6,523 bases of DNA. It comes from CAZHFA01 sp964534945. Its GTDB lineage: Bacteria; Bdellovibrionota_C; UBA2361; CAKMMH01. Location: NCBI GenBank assembly GCA_964534945.1, contig CAZHSB010000070.1:1-6523 (forward strand), written 5' to 3'. Within the stretch, counting starts at the first letter, position 1. Each line of letters opens with the position of its first letter. Positions 1 through 6,291 of the stretch are shown piece by piece. A model generated the notes under the pieces. It searched no databases and was not told where the DNA came from. It saw nothing but the letters and a program-made list of their open reading frames with translations. The position numbers were made by a program, and so were the translations under genes.

Positions 1-51
1 GAAAATGTTACTGCTAGGTTTGAATATTATAAGAAGTTAGCTTCGCTATAA
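1..51 (+). pseudogene. 3' tail of a + strand ORF entering from the left edge, possibly transposase
   Basis: Frame 1 is open from the first base to a TAA at 49-51 and encodes 16 residues ending RFEYYKKLASL. Only this tail is in the window, so it may be the end of an intact gene or of a remnant. The Arg-Phe-Glu / Tyr-Lys-Lys ending with a short leucine-rich tail loosely resembles C-termini of IS5-type DDE transposases, but 16 residues cannot establish that. A strong hairpin terminator begins 33 bp after the stop, as expected for the end of a real transcription unit. Identity is essentially unknown. Confidence 0.35.
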
Positions 52-84
52 TGTTCAAAATTATAAAAGCTAGATAAAACAGAT

Positions 85-115
85 GAGAGCACCATTTTTG
101 ATGGTGTTCTCTTTC
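85..115 (+). terminator. Rho-independent terminator hairpin
   Basis: An 11-bp stem (85-95 with 101-111, one G-T wobble at 89/107) encloses a 5-nt loop at 96-100 and is followed by a short T-rich stretch (TTTC) on the + strand. It lies 33 bp after the stop codon at 49-51 and most likely ends that transcript. The T tract is short, so termination may be partial; the perfect arms could also belong to a mobile-element end. Confidence 0.6.
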
Positions 116-269
116 AAAATATAAATTTCTAGAATATCCAACCGGAAATTTTTATACCTTAAGACGCTAGTCCCATAATTGATTTCGGTAAAAAGCTGAA
201 TATTCTTTTTTGAGATTTTAAAAAATCTTCACTAAAACTTCAAAAATTGAGTCTTCCATTTTCTCTTAC

Positions 270-511
270 TTAAGAACTAGAAAACTTTATTTTATTTTCT
301 ATACACTTTATTATCTCCTCATCACCACTTACTTTAGCAATTTTTAGTGGTTCATCAAGCTCATCTAACGGAAGTATGTCTAAAACAGCTTCGACCGTTT
401 TTTTATCTCCTAAGTTTATAGCATCGATAATAATTTAAGACTCCTTTTATTTTCAATCTGTAATCTAAATCCTACCGATCTTGGCAATTCATCAAAAACA
501 TGAAAATCCAT
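270..511 (-). pseudogene. Frameshifted remnant of an unknown gene, weakly ankyrin-like
   Basis: On the minus strand an ATG at 511-509 opens a 31-residue reading frame (MDFHVFDELPRSVGFRLQIE at its start) that stops at 416. A second frame overlapping around 430-440 continues without a start and runs to a TAA at 272-270, including DAINLGDKKTVEAVLDILPL and a further segment containing AKVSGDEEIIKCIENK. Joined by one frameshift they give about 80 residues of protein-like composition, rich in acidic and lysine helices. The pattern of a short helix, then G-D-x-x-x-V/I-x-x-x-L, recalls a degenerate ankyrin-type helix pair, but no canonical repeat consensus is present. No convincing ribosome binding site precedes the ATG. 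I read it as a decayed gene fragment of unknown function. Confidence 0.4.
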
Positions 512-677
512 ACGCCTATTCCTCATATAAATTTATGGGCCTTGACTAGTTCTTTATTTAAAAATTTTTTCTAAGAAAAAGAAGCTCTCTAAGCCGTGAT
601 TAGTTTTACATTCGCATTCTTTTAAATGAAAGATGAATTTTTATCATTATTTCATAATAAAAACTAACAAACATATC

Positions 678-710
678 TGTCCAAAAATTGGGGTCCACCT
701 TAGTCCATCT
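678..710 (-). repeat. Possible solitary IS3/IS150-type terminal inverted repeat
   Basis: Read on the minus strand, the segment contains TGGACCCCAATTTTTGGACA. This closely resembles, from memory, the ends of IS150-group (IS3 family) elements, whose tips carry a GACCCCAA...TTGGACA pattern. The orientation would place the element's body towards lower coordinates, yet no transposase frame and no second matching end is visible between 1 and 677. If real, it is a leftover end of a deleted insertion sequence. Confidence 0.4.
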
Positions 711-858
711 TACTTTTCATAAAATATTTTGAAATAATATTAAAAAAATGCTTTTCCCCTTATTTCAAGTGAATAATAATTATCTATAGACAACATAAAT
801 TCTTCATGTTATTTCTAAATTGTATTCTTTAATCTCCTTATAGACCTTAAATCGTATT

Positions 859-862
859 AGGA
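859..862 (+). promoter_or_regulatory. Ribosome binding site of the decarboxylase gene
   Basis: An AGGA core lies 7 nt before the ATG at 870, a normal Shine-Dalgarno spacing. It supports this start over any downstream ATG and shows that the 5' half of the split gene retains its translation signal. Confidence 0.6.
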
Positions 863-869
863 AACAAAA

Positions 870-2071
870 ATGGGAAAAAAAGACATTAATTTTATTACTG
901 CTAATAGAATAAAGACTCCAATTGCTTTTTTTGATGAGAATAGGATGTTAGCTTCATACAATATTATGAGAGATAATCTTGCAAATAATATAGATATTTA
1001 TTACGCTATTAAAAGTTGCTATAACTTATCTTTACTAAAGGCAATCTCTACATTAAAAATAGGAGCAGAAGTATTATCTGAGCTAGAATTTAAGTTGGCA
1101 CTAAAATCCAATTTCAAAAAAATTATTTTAAACGGAATGGGAAGAAGTTTCGATTTCTTAGAACATGCAATTTTACATCAATCCGTGTGTGTTATACTAG
1201 ATACCGATACTGATATCAAGAATATAAAGATTCTAGCACAAAAATATGTAAATAAAAAAATATTCATAGGAATACGTTATAATCTTATGTTAAATAAATA
1301 CAAAGATAGCAATCATTATTTCTCTTTTGAGCATAAATTAGGAAATAAAATTCCAAGTTTTTTTTTTCAAATTTTCTAAATTTATTAAAAACAAATCATA
1401 ATGTAATTTGGGATGTATTACATACACACTTTGCGATCAATGAAACCTCTCACGATATTTATTGTCTAGCCTTAGATCACATAAAAATATTATTATCAAA
1501 AATTTCTGCATTAGGCGTATTACCCCCAAAAAGAATTGATATAGGAGGGGGATTTGAAGTTTTTTTTCCGAAAAGACGTCAAAAGTATAAAAAAATGTTT
1601 AAAGAAATTTCAACCAAATTTAATCAAAACTTTAAAAACACAAAACTTATTTTAGAACCAGGAAGATATTTATCTGCTTATGCAGGATACACATGGGGAA
1701 AAGTTTTAGATATAAAAAAAGTTAATGATAAATATTGGATCATTACCGATATAGGAACAAACACATTAATTCCTATATCAAATGCACGTTATACATTGGA
1801 ATATCCGCATCCTACAGCACGGGGAATTCTCGTAGGGATCACGGACGGAATAACAAGTCCAGCAAACAATATTATCTTTGAAACAAAAATAAAAAACTTA
1901 CCAAACCTTGGCGACTATATCTGTATATCTAATACAGGAGCATACACTGATGTATACTCCACTTTTTGGGGGTATTGTCCACACCAAGTCTGTTTTAAAA
2001 ATAAAAACAATGAATACATTATAACGAGAACTGAACAAAATATAAATGATTTATATAATTTGTTTTTTTAA
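870..2071 (+). pseudogene. PLP-dependent (Orn/DAP-type) amino acid decarboxylase, split by a frameshift
   Basis: Fold-type III PLP decarboxylase (ornithine/diaminopimelate/arginine decarboxylase family), which removes the alpha-carboxylate of an amino acid or amino-acyl conjugate. The first frame (870-1379, 169 aa) carries the alanine-racemase-like barrel with the PLP lysine in YYAIK (Lys48) and the GAEVLSELE segment (65-73). It then runs out of frame just after a 10-T tract at 1358-1367. The other half is open in the -1 frame from there to TAA at 2071 and holds LHTHFA (His187, the PLP-stacking histidine position), IDIGGGF (Gly226-228), EPGRYL (263-268) and GAYT (Tyr359). Adding one T joins the halves into 400 aa, normal for the family. 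A fragment starting at ATG 1595 would lack half the active site. Deviations: no Cys-Glu-Ser-x-Asp motif is visible (the region reads GITSPANN), and the His loop ends FAIN rather than the usual Gly-Ser. Neighbours suggest a role like the PLP domain of MccE, which decarboxylates a nucleotide-linked aminocarboxypropyl group. Whether it is a true pseudogene, slippage-decoded or a base-call error is open. Confidence 0.85.
1358..1367 (+). other. 10-T homopolymer at the decarboxylase frameshift
   Basis: Ten consecutive T residues occur exactly where the two decarboxylase frames must be joined. Frame 0 enters as Ser-Phe-Phe-Phe and stops 9 bp past the tract; the -1 frame leaves as Ser-Asn-Phe-Leu-Asn-Leu-Leu-Lys and stays open to the end of the gene. 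One additional T, or a -1 slip, restores a single protein. Long T/A runs are known sites of polymerase slippage, ribosomal frameshifting and sequencing error. Confidence 0.8.
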
Positions 2072-3061
2072 AATATAGTCAATATTCGGATAATTTAATT
2101 TTTCATAGTTAAAAAAAGGATCCTCTAAAATATTTTTTTTTAAAAAAGAAAGAATATAAAATTCAGCTGAAATAATATTTATTGCATAAGGAAGGTCTTC
2201 CAATAATTCAAAAAACTTAATATCGTTCTTAAGTTCTATTCTATACCCATTTAATAGGGAAATAAATAAATTTTCGTTAATAGGGTTAAAAATATTTCTA
2301 TAATTTGATGTGTTTTTATTGTATGAGACCGCTGAAAAAGACAATACAGCCTCTGCTATGTCTCTAATTGGGTTATCAATTTTAAAGTTATCAAAATCTA
2401 ATAAAGCCTTTAAGTTATTATCACTATCAAAAATCACATTACTGGGGTTTATATCACCATGTACCAAGCTCACATAGGAATCATAATATTTCATTTTTTT
2501 AAAATTTTCATTAACAATATTCTCAATTTTTTTGCTCACCTTTATAGAAGATATTTTCATCAAAGATAAAACTGAGTCAAGAACATTCTCATGTTTAAAA
2601 TAAAGCATCTTAGTACTATGCTTTTTGTGTAATATAGCAAGATATTTTCCCAAGGAAAATGTTTGTAATGATAAATTTGAAAATTCTTTTCCATCTATAA
2701 AATCAAACATAATAAAAAAATCATTTTTAATTTGAGAAATGACATTTCCATTCTTTTCTCTAATTATTTGAGGACAAGGAAAACCATCATCATGTAAATT
2801 ACAATAATTAGTATACACAAAATTTAAAAAATTGATATCTGCACAATACCACGGAATTTTTTTTATAAAAAAATATTTATTTTTAATTTTAATAATAGCT
2901 TTTTCTGATGTTTTAGATTGAAAATTAATTGTTTTTATATTTTCTTTACATCCTAAAAATGGAAGCATTGTAAATTCCCCTGTAACCCCTCGCTTATCTA
3001 ATAAAATAATAATTATATCTTTATTTAAATTAGAAAAATTATAATCAATTTTTTTTTTCAT
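2051..3061 (-). CDS. APH/ThrB-like phosphotransferase (small-molecule kinase)
   Basis: 336 aa with the protein-kinase-like fold shared by aminoglycoside phosphotransferases, choline kinases and type II homoserine kinases; it should transfer phosphate from ATP to a hydroxyl group of a small molecule in the cytoplasm. Visible motifs are a candidate ATP lysine in YFFIKK (67/68), the catalytic loop LVHGDINPSNVIF (199-211; Asp203 catalytic base, Asn208 metal ligand) and the metal-binding DFD (222-224) followed by NPIRDIAEAVL, the usual helix after this motif. The first ~45 residues are extra and unassigned. The ATG overlaps the stop of the upstream ATPase gene as ATGA, with AGAGG 5 nt before it, so translation is probably coupled. 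The start codon is followed at once by 10 A residues (MKKKI), a potential slippage site. Its 3' end overlaps the convergent decarboxylase gene by 21 bp. Substrate unknown; in this cluster it could phosphorylate a pathway intermediate or protect the producer by modifying the product. Confidence 0.85.
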   Translation of the reverse strand: MKKKIDYNFSNLNKDIIIILLDKRGVTGEFTMLPFLGCKENIKTINFQSKTSEKAIIKIKNKYFFIKKIPWYCADINFLNFVYTNYCNLHDDGFPCPQIIREKNGNVISQIKNDFFIMFDFIDGKEFSNLSLQTFSLGKYLAILHKKHSTKMLYFKHENVLDSVLSLMKISSIKVSKKIENIVNENFKKMKYYDSYVSLVHGDINPSNVIFDSDNNLKALLDFDNFKIDNPIRDIAEAVLSFSAVSYNKNTSNYRNIFNPINENLFISLLNGYRIELKNDIKFFELLEDLPYAINIISAEFYILSFLKKNILEDPFFNYEKLNYPNIDYILKKQII

Positions 3062-3789
3062 AAAAGCCTCTGAATTTTCATTGCCAAATCAAGAAAAATA
3101 CCTTTTTCTTCCGAATTTGAATTATTCATAAAAATTGGAATACCTAAAAAAGTTCTTTCAATAATTGTTTTAGATATTGGAACATTTGCAAAAACAGGGT
3201 AATTTATGCGTGACGTATTTTTATCAAAAATATAATTTTTTTTTTCGCAATTTGCACATTTTATATATACCATATTCATTACAAAACCTAATATATTTAA
3301 ACCTAATTCCTCCATAAATGTAATGCCCTTTAAACTGTCTTCTACACTTAGTGGACTATGTGTTGAAATCAACAAAACCTTTGCTGAAGGAAATAAAGAA
3401 CAAATTGTTGAATGTAAAGAATCTATACAAGGGGGCATATCCACCACTAAATAATCCAAACTTTCCCAATCACATATATCAAACAATTGCCAAACAGCAC
3501 CTTCAAGATAATCCTCTGGCCAAAATTGCATCTCTTTATCATTAAAATACCCCGTAGATTGAATAATCATGCCACAATCTAAAACTGCAGGCTTAATTCT
3601 TAATTTTTGAATATATGGTTTCGTTTTATACGTAAGGCCTGAAATAAGAAATGGGAGACTTGGAGTTTTAAAATCAGTATCAAAAATTCCGACCTTATAG
3701 CCTAATGATTGCAAAGCAAATGATAAATTACATGAAATTGTAGACTTTCCAACCCCCCCTTTAGAACTGTAAACTAATAATGTTTTCAT
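3058..3789 (-). CDS. Mrp/NBP35-like P-loop ATPase with CxxC (Fe-S carrier type)
   Basis: 243-aa member of the MinD/ParA superfamily, best matching the Mrp/ApbC/NBP35 branch that binds and transfers 4Fe-4S clusters. The deviant Walker A is SKGGVGKST (9-17), followed by FDTDFKTPSLPFL (36-48), which corresponds to the DADIYGPSIP segment of Mrp. Walker B is YLVVDMPP (113-120). Near residue 165 comes LNILGFVMNMVYIKCANCEK, the counterpart of Mrp's G-V-V-E-N-M-S-Y-F-x-C-P-x-C, so Cys178 and Cys181 form the CxxC cluster site. The C-terminal PISKTIIERTFLGIPIF also follows the Mrp pattern. It lacks the N-terminal MIP18/DUF59 domain found in some Mrp proteins. No ParB partner or centromere-like repeats are present, which argues against plasmid partitioning. 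It starts 3 bp after the HAD stop with only a weak, distant Shine-Dalgarno sequence, so it probably depends on coupling. An Fe-S client is expected in the pathway but none is seen in the window. Confidence 0.85.
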   Translation of the reverse strand: MKTLLVYSSKGGVGKSTISCNLSFALQSLGYKVGIFDTDFKTPSLPFLISGLTYKTKPYIQKLRIKPAVLDCGMIIQSTGYFNDKEMQFWPEDYLEGAVWQLFDICDWESLDYLVVDMPPCIDSLHSTICSLFPSAKVLLISTHSPLSVEDSLKGITFMEELGLNILGFVMNMVYIKCANCEKKNYIFDKNTSRINYPVFANVPISKTIIERTFLGIPIFMNNSNSEEKGIFLDLAMKIQRLL

Positions 3790-3792
3790 CTT

Positions 3793-4428
3793 TTATAACT
3801 CAATTCCTCTTTTCAATATCATATCATTGGCTATATTTGTTATTTGACTTCCATTTTTATATTCAAAACCAACTATACCCAATTGAGTCGCTGATATAAT
3901 ATTTTTTGAACTATCATCAATAAAAAACAACTCATTTGGAAATAATCTCAAGTCGGATAAAATATACTCAAAAAAACGTCTGTCAGGCTTTTTTACGCCT
4001 ATAGATGCAGAGGTATAAATTTTTTTAAAAATTGAAAAAAATTCTTTATATTTTTCGACAATAGCACATACCCGTATATTTTCTTGATTAGCACCAATAT
4101 ATAAACTGCAACCTTGCTTATGTATTTCCCTTGCAAAATTAGCAACTTCCTCATTTAATTGTGAATCCTTACTTATCCAATAAGAAATGAAATCATGAGA
4201 AGATAAAGAACAATGTATAGTGGATAAATATTCTTCCACCTGTTGATAAATTGACTTCCTTCCTATAATTACATTATTCCAATCTTCATTAAATAATATT
4301 GATAAAGTATTTTTTTTTATTCCCAAGTCTGCTTCAATATTATCTGACCAATAAAAATTCAGCTTTCCTTCCTCACTCATGTATGAGCTTTTTATCAATA
4401 CATCATCCATATCCATTAACAAATGCAT
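3793..4428 (-). CDS. HAD-family hydrolase (phosphatase-like)
   Basis: 211-aa haloacid-dehalogenase superfamily protein, subclass I type, with a helical cap between motifs I and II. Motif I is LLMDMDDVLI with Asp6 as nucleophile and Asp8 as acid/base. Motif III is the VKKPDRRFF segment (145-153; Lys146/147). Motif IV is FFIDDSSKN (168-176; Asp171/Asp172 bind magnesium), followed by the usual A-x-x-x-G-I signature at SATQLGIVGF. The usual motif II Thr/Ser reads YIGANQEN (110-117), so the phosphate-binding hydroxyl residue appears to be Ala113. This could lower activity, or Ser/Thr nearby may compensate. A strong Shine-Dalgarno (AGGAG, 7 nt before the ATG at 4428) supports the start. It sits between the SAM enzyme and the ATPase genes. 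The likely reaction is phosphate-ester or phosphoanhydride hydrolysis of a pathway intermediate; together with the nearby kinase it could form a phosphorylation/dephosphorylation pair. Substrate unknown. Confidence 0.85.
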   Translation of the reverse strand: MHLLMDMDDVLIKSSYMSEEGKLNFYWSDNIEADLGIKKNTLSILFNEDWNNVIIGRKSIYQQVEEYLSTIHCSLSSHDFISYWISKDSQLNEEVANFAREIHKQGCSLYIGANQENIRVCAIVEKYKEFFSIFKKIYTSASIGVKKPDRRFFEYILSDLRLFPNELFFIDDSSKNIISATQLGIVGFEYKNGSQITNIANDMILKRGIEL

Positions 4429-4440
4429 TTCTATTCTCCT

Positions 4441-5250
4441 TTATAATTTAAATAATTCTGGTTCTTCAGAAATAAATCTTTTACGGAAAAGTGCTTTAAT
4501 AAAACCCAAATACTTATGATTTTCATTAAAAATCATTAAAATATCTTTCCACTTTTCCTTTAATTCTATTTTTTCCATATTAGACAAATTAAGAATATGC
4601 TTCTTATGTAAAAAATAATCTACATAATTATCAATCTCCTCTTCACTTCTTTCATGTAATTTTAACTTTTCAAATTTATACAATTCAAATGATTGATTTT
4701 TTAAATAAAGAGCCAGCCAATCTTCTGAAGACATTGGCTTTATATTAACACCAATAATATTGGAAACATTATCAATTACATCTTTAGGAGGTTCTGTATG
4801 ATAAAACAAATTTGTCACAGATAAAAATGCCCAATTTTTCAAAACTCTATTCATTTCTTGAACAGCTTTAGATTTATCATTCATAAAAGATGTCGAACCA
4901 CCTGCTATAATTAAATCAAACATTTCATTGGGGTATGGAATATTATACGCAGATGCTTTGCTAAATTTAACACATTCCTTAACATTAGAAATATCTTTTT
5001 CAAGTTCTTTATTTGCGACATCAACAGCATCTTGTGACACATCTATTCCGTATATCTTACATTTTAATAAACGTGCAACTTCCAAAGATGAAAATCCCGT
5101 ATTTGAACCAACCTCTAAAATCGTAGAATCTTTTGAAGCAAAGGAATTTTTAAGTATCCAATGAATTGTATCTTTGCCACCAGGACAACGATTTGTTTCC
5201 TGTAAAAATGAAATAAATTCAACATAACTCATATTTTTAAAATTTATCAT
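4441..5250 (-). CDS. Class I SAM-dependent methyltransferase-like enzyme
   Basis: 269 aa with a Rossmann-like SAM domain in residues ~40-150. Motif I is ILEVGSNTGFSS (44-55), the ribose-binding acidic residue is in YGIDVS (Asp70), motif IV is MFDLIIAGGSTSFM (110-123), and EMNRVLKNWAFLSVTN (132-147) matches the post-motif segment of ubiE/Methyltransf_11-like enzymes. An N-terminal lid of about 40 residues (with RCPGGKDTIHWIL) precedes it. A C-terminal helical region of about 110 residues, rich in Lys/Glu, follows and probably shapes substrate binding. AGGA lies 8 nt before the ATG at 5250, favouring it over the internal Met7. It is followed after 12 bp by the HAD gene. The acceptor is unknown. 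Given the cluster, either methylation or, as in MccD of microcin C, transfer of SAM's aminocarboxypropyl group is conceivable; the sequence alone does not tell which. Confidence 0.85.
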   Translation of the reverse strand: MINFKNMSYVEFISFLQETNRCPGGKDTIHWILKNSFASKDSTILEVGSNTGFSSLEVARLLKCKIYGIDVSQDAVDVANKELEKDISNVKECVKFSKASAYNIPYPNEMFDLIIAGGSTSFMNDKSKAVQEMNRVLKNWAFLSVTNLFYHTEPPKDVIDNVSNIIGVNIKPMSSEDWLALYLKNQSFELYKFEKLKLHERSEEEIDNYVDYFLHKKHILNLSNMEKIELKEKWKDILMIFNENHKYLGFIKALFRKRFISEEPELFKL

Positions 5251-5263
5251 TTTCTTAATCCTT

Positions 5264-6280
5264 TTATGGGTTAGATATTATGGTATGATCCCGAAGCAAT
5301 AAAGAACAATCTCGGATATCATCATGTTTTAATAACCATAATATAAATCTTTCTATTCCCATTCCAAATCCACTCGTTTGAATTTGAAAAAACTTTCTCA
5401 TGTTCCTGTACCATTCGTAGTCAGTTTTTAAATTTTTATGATATGCCAGTGAACTATCTAGATCTTCCAAAGAAAGGACCCTTTGCCCAGAACCAAGGAT
5501 TTCCCCAATTCCTGCTAGCAAATCAGCAGTATTCGAAAAGTCTGAATTCAAATTTTCTTGACTTTGATAAAAAGGCACCAACTTCCATGGCAAATGTGTA
5601 ACCCAAGTAAAATCACCATATTTATCAATTAAAAATTTTTCTCCAATAGGTGTTATATTTTTAATTCCAATATCATTTATCTTATAAGCATCTTTAATAC
5701 CTTCTAACTCATCAATTGCATCATTATAACGAATTTTATAAAAATTACTTTTATTAGCACTCATTAAATGCTCTAATGTTCCAGTAACTGATACAATATC
5801 TTCTTTCGATAGCTCCATTAACCCAGAAACCAAAAATTTTATATATCCCTCTGCCAATTTCATCACATCTTCTAATGTGCCTTTAATTTCAACTTCTGAA
5901 TGAACAAATTCATTTAGATGCCTAGCATCAACATTCTCCCCCCTAAATGTTGGCATAATATAATAAGCTCCTTTAGGATTCAATCGAGAACCTATTTCTA
6001 AACAAAATTGCATAGAATCAGCTAAGTAAACATCATTTCCTTTAATGTTAACTTTTACAGGTAATGAATCAGATCCAACCCCCATTGGGCTACTAATACC
6101 TTGAGTTGTTATCGGGAAAAGCATAGGCTGAATATTTTCTCGTTTATAATAGCAATTTGTAAGATTTAAAATATTTGAATATATTCTATTCAAAACACCA
6201 TACCAAGGATGTGACAATAAAGTAACAAGATGCTTGTTAGGGGTCAAATAAGATTTTGGAGAAGAAATTAAATTTACCAT
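5264..6280 (-). CDS. Free-standing AsnRS/AspRS-like class II synthetase catalytic core
   Basis: 338 aa covering only the class II (subclass IIb) catalytic domain related to asparaginyl/aspartyl-tRNA synthetases and the archaeal AsnA-type asparagine synthetase. Motif 1 lies around 28-60 (NRIYSNIL...QPMLFPITT). Motif 2 is YYIMPTFRGENVDARHLNEF (106-125), with Arg113 at the ATP-binding position. ADLLAGIGEILGSGQR (252-267) and DYEWYRNMRKFF (287-298) match the AsnRS/AspRS core. Motif 3 is SGFGMGIERFILWLL (303-317), with Arg311. All ATP-contacting arginines are present, so it should form an aminoacyl-adenylate. The N-terminal OB-fold anticodon-binding domain is absent, so ordinary tRNA charging is unlikely. 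The QSPQ amino-acid pocket motif reads ADSMQF (87-92), so substrate choice may have changed. AAAGGA sits upstream of the ATG at 6280 with normal spacing, 11 bp after the peptidase gene. Possible roles: making Asp/Asn adenylate for a natural product, ammonia-dependent asparagine synthesis, or self-protection as a toxin-insensitive decoy. Confidence 0.85.
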   Translation of the reverse strand: MVNLISSPKSYLTPNKHLVTLLSHPWYGVLNRIYSNILNLTNCYYKRENIQPMLFPITTQGISSPMGVGSDSLPVKVNIKGNDVYLADSMQFCLEIGSRLNPKGAYYIMPTFRGENVDARHLNEFVHSEVEIKGTLEDVMKLAEGYIKFLVSGLMELSKEDIVSVTGTLEHLMSANKSNFYKIRYNDAIDELEGIKDAYKINDIGIKNITPIGEKFLIDKYGDFTWVTHLPWKLVPFYQSQENLNSDFSNTADLLAGIGEILGSGQRVLSLEDLDSSLAYHKNLKTDYEWYRNMRKFFQIQTSGFGMGIERFILWLLKHDDIRDCSLLLRDHTIISNP

Positions 6281-6291
6281 TTATATTCCTT

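Larger units (their letters stand above)
512..869. other. Gene-free stretch upstream of the decarboxylase
   Basis: About 360 bp, very AT-rich, with stops in all frames and no complete gene. It contains the IS-end-like sequence near 678-710 and, from about 711 onward, the presumed leader of the downstream + strand gene. I could not find a well-spaced -35/-10 pair: hexamer-like sequences near 820-844 have too short a spacer. The promoter of the decarboxylase is probably here but is not identified. Confidence 0.5.

Noticed and set aside
212..230. Small near-palindrome around GATTTTAAAAAATC
   Set aside because: It is made only of weak A/T-rich pairs with a 2-nt loop and is not next to a gene end, so it is unlikely to be a functional hairpin.
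554..640. 28-codon minus-strand open stretch (contains LKECECKTNHGLESFF)
   Set aside because: It has no start codon and a stop directly upstream, and is too short to identify. It may be part of the same decayed gene as 270-511 but cannot be supported.
820..844. Possible sigma-70 promoter (TTGTAT and TATAGA-like hexamers)
   Set aside because: The spacer is about 13 bp, well short of the normal 16-18 bp. In DNA this AT-rich such matches arise by chance.
3351..3545. 64-codon + strand open frame
   Set aside because: It lies wholly inside the well-supported minus-strand Mrp-like ATPase gene and shows no family motif, so it is a shadow frame.
3058..3789. ParA-type plasmid partition protein
   Set aside because: The Walker A motif alone would allow it, but the CxxC and flanking Mrp-type segments, plus the absence of a ParB gene or iterons, favour the Mrp/NBP35 branch.
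4928..5164. 78-codon + strand open frame
   Set aside because: It is antisense to the SAM-binding domain of the minus-strand methyltransferase-like gene and has no recognisable motif.
5264..6280. Housekeeping asparaginyl-tRNA synthetase
   Set aside because: The anticodon-binding OB fold is missing, the pocket motif is altered, and the gene sits in an accessory operon.
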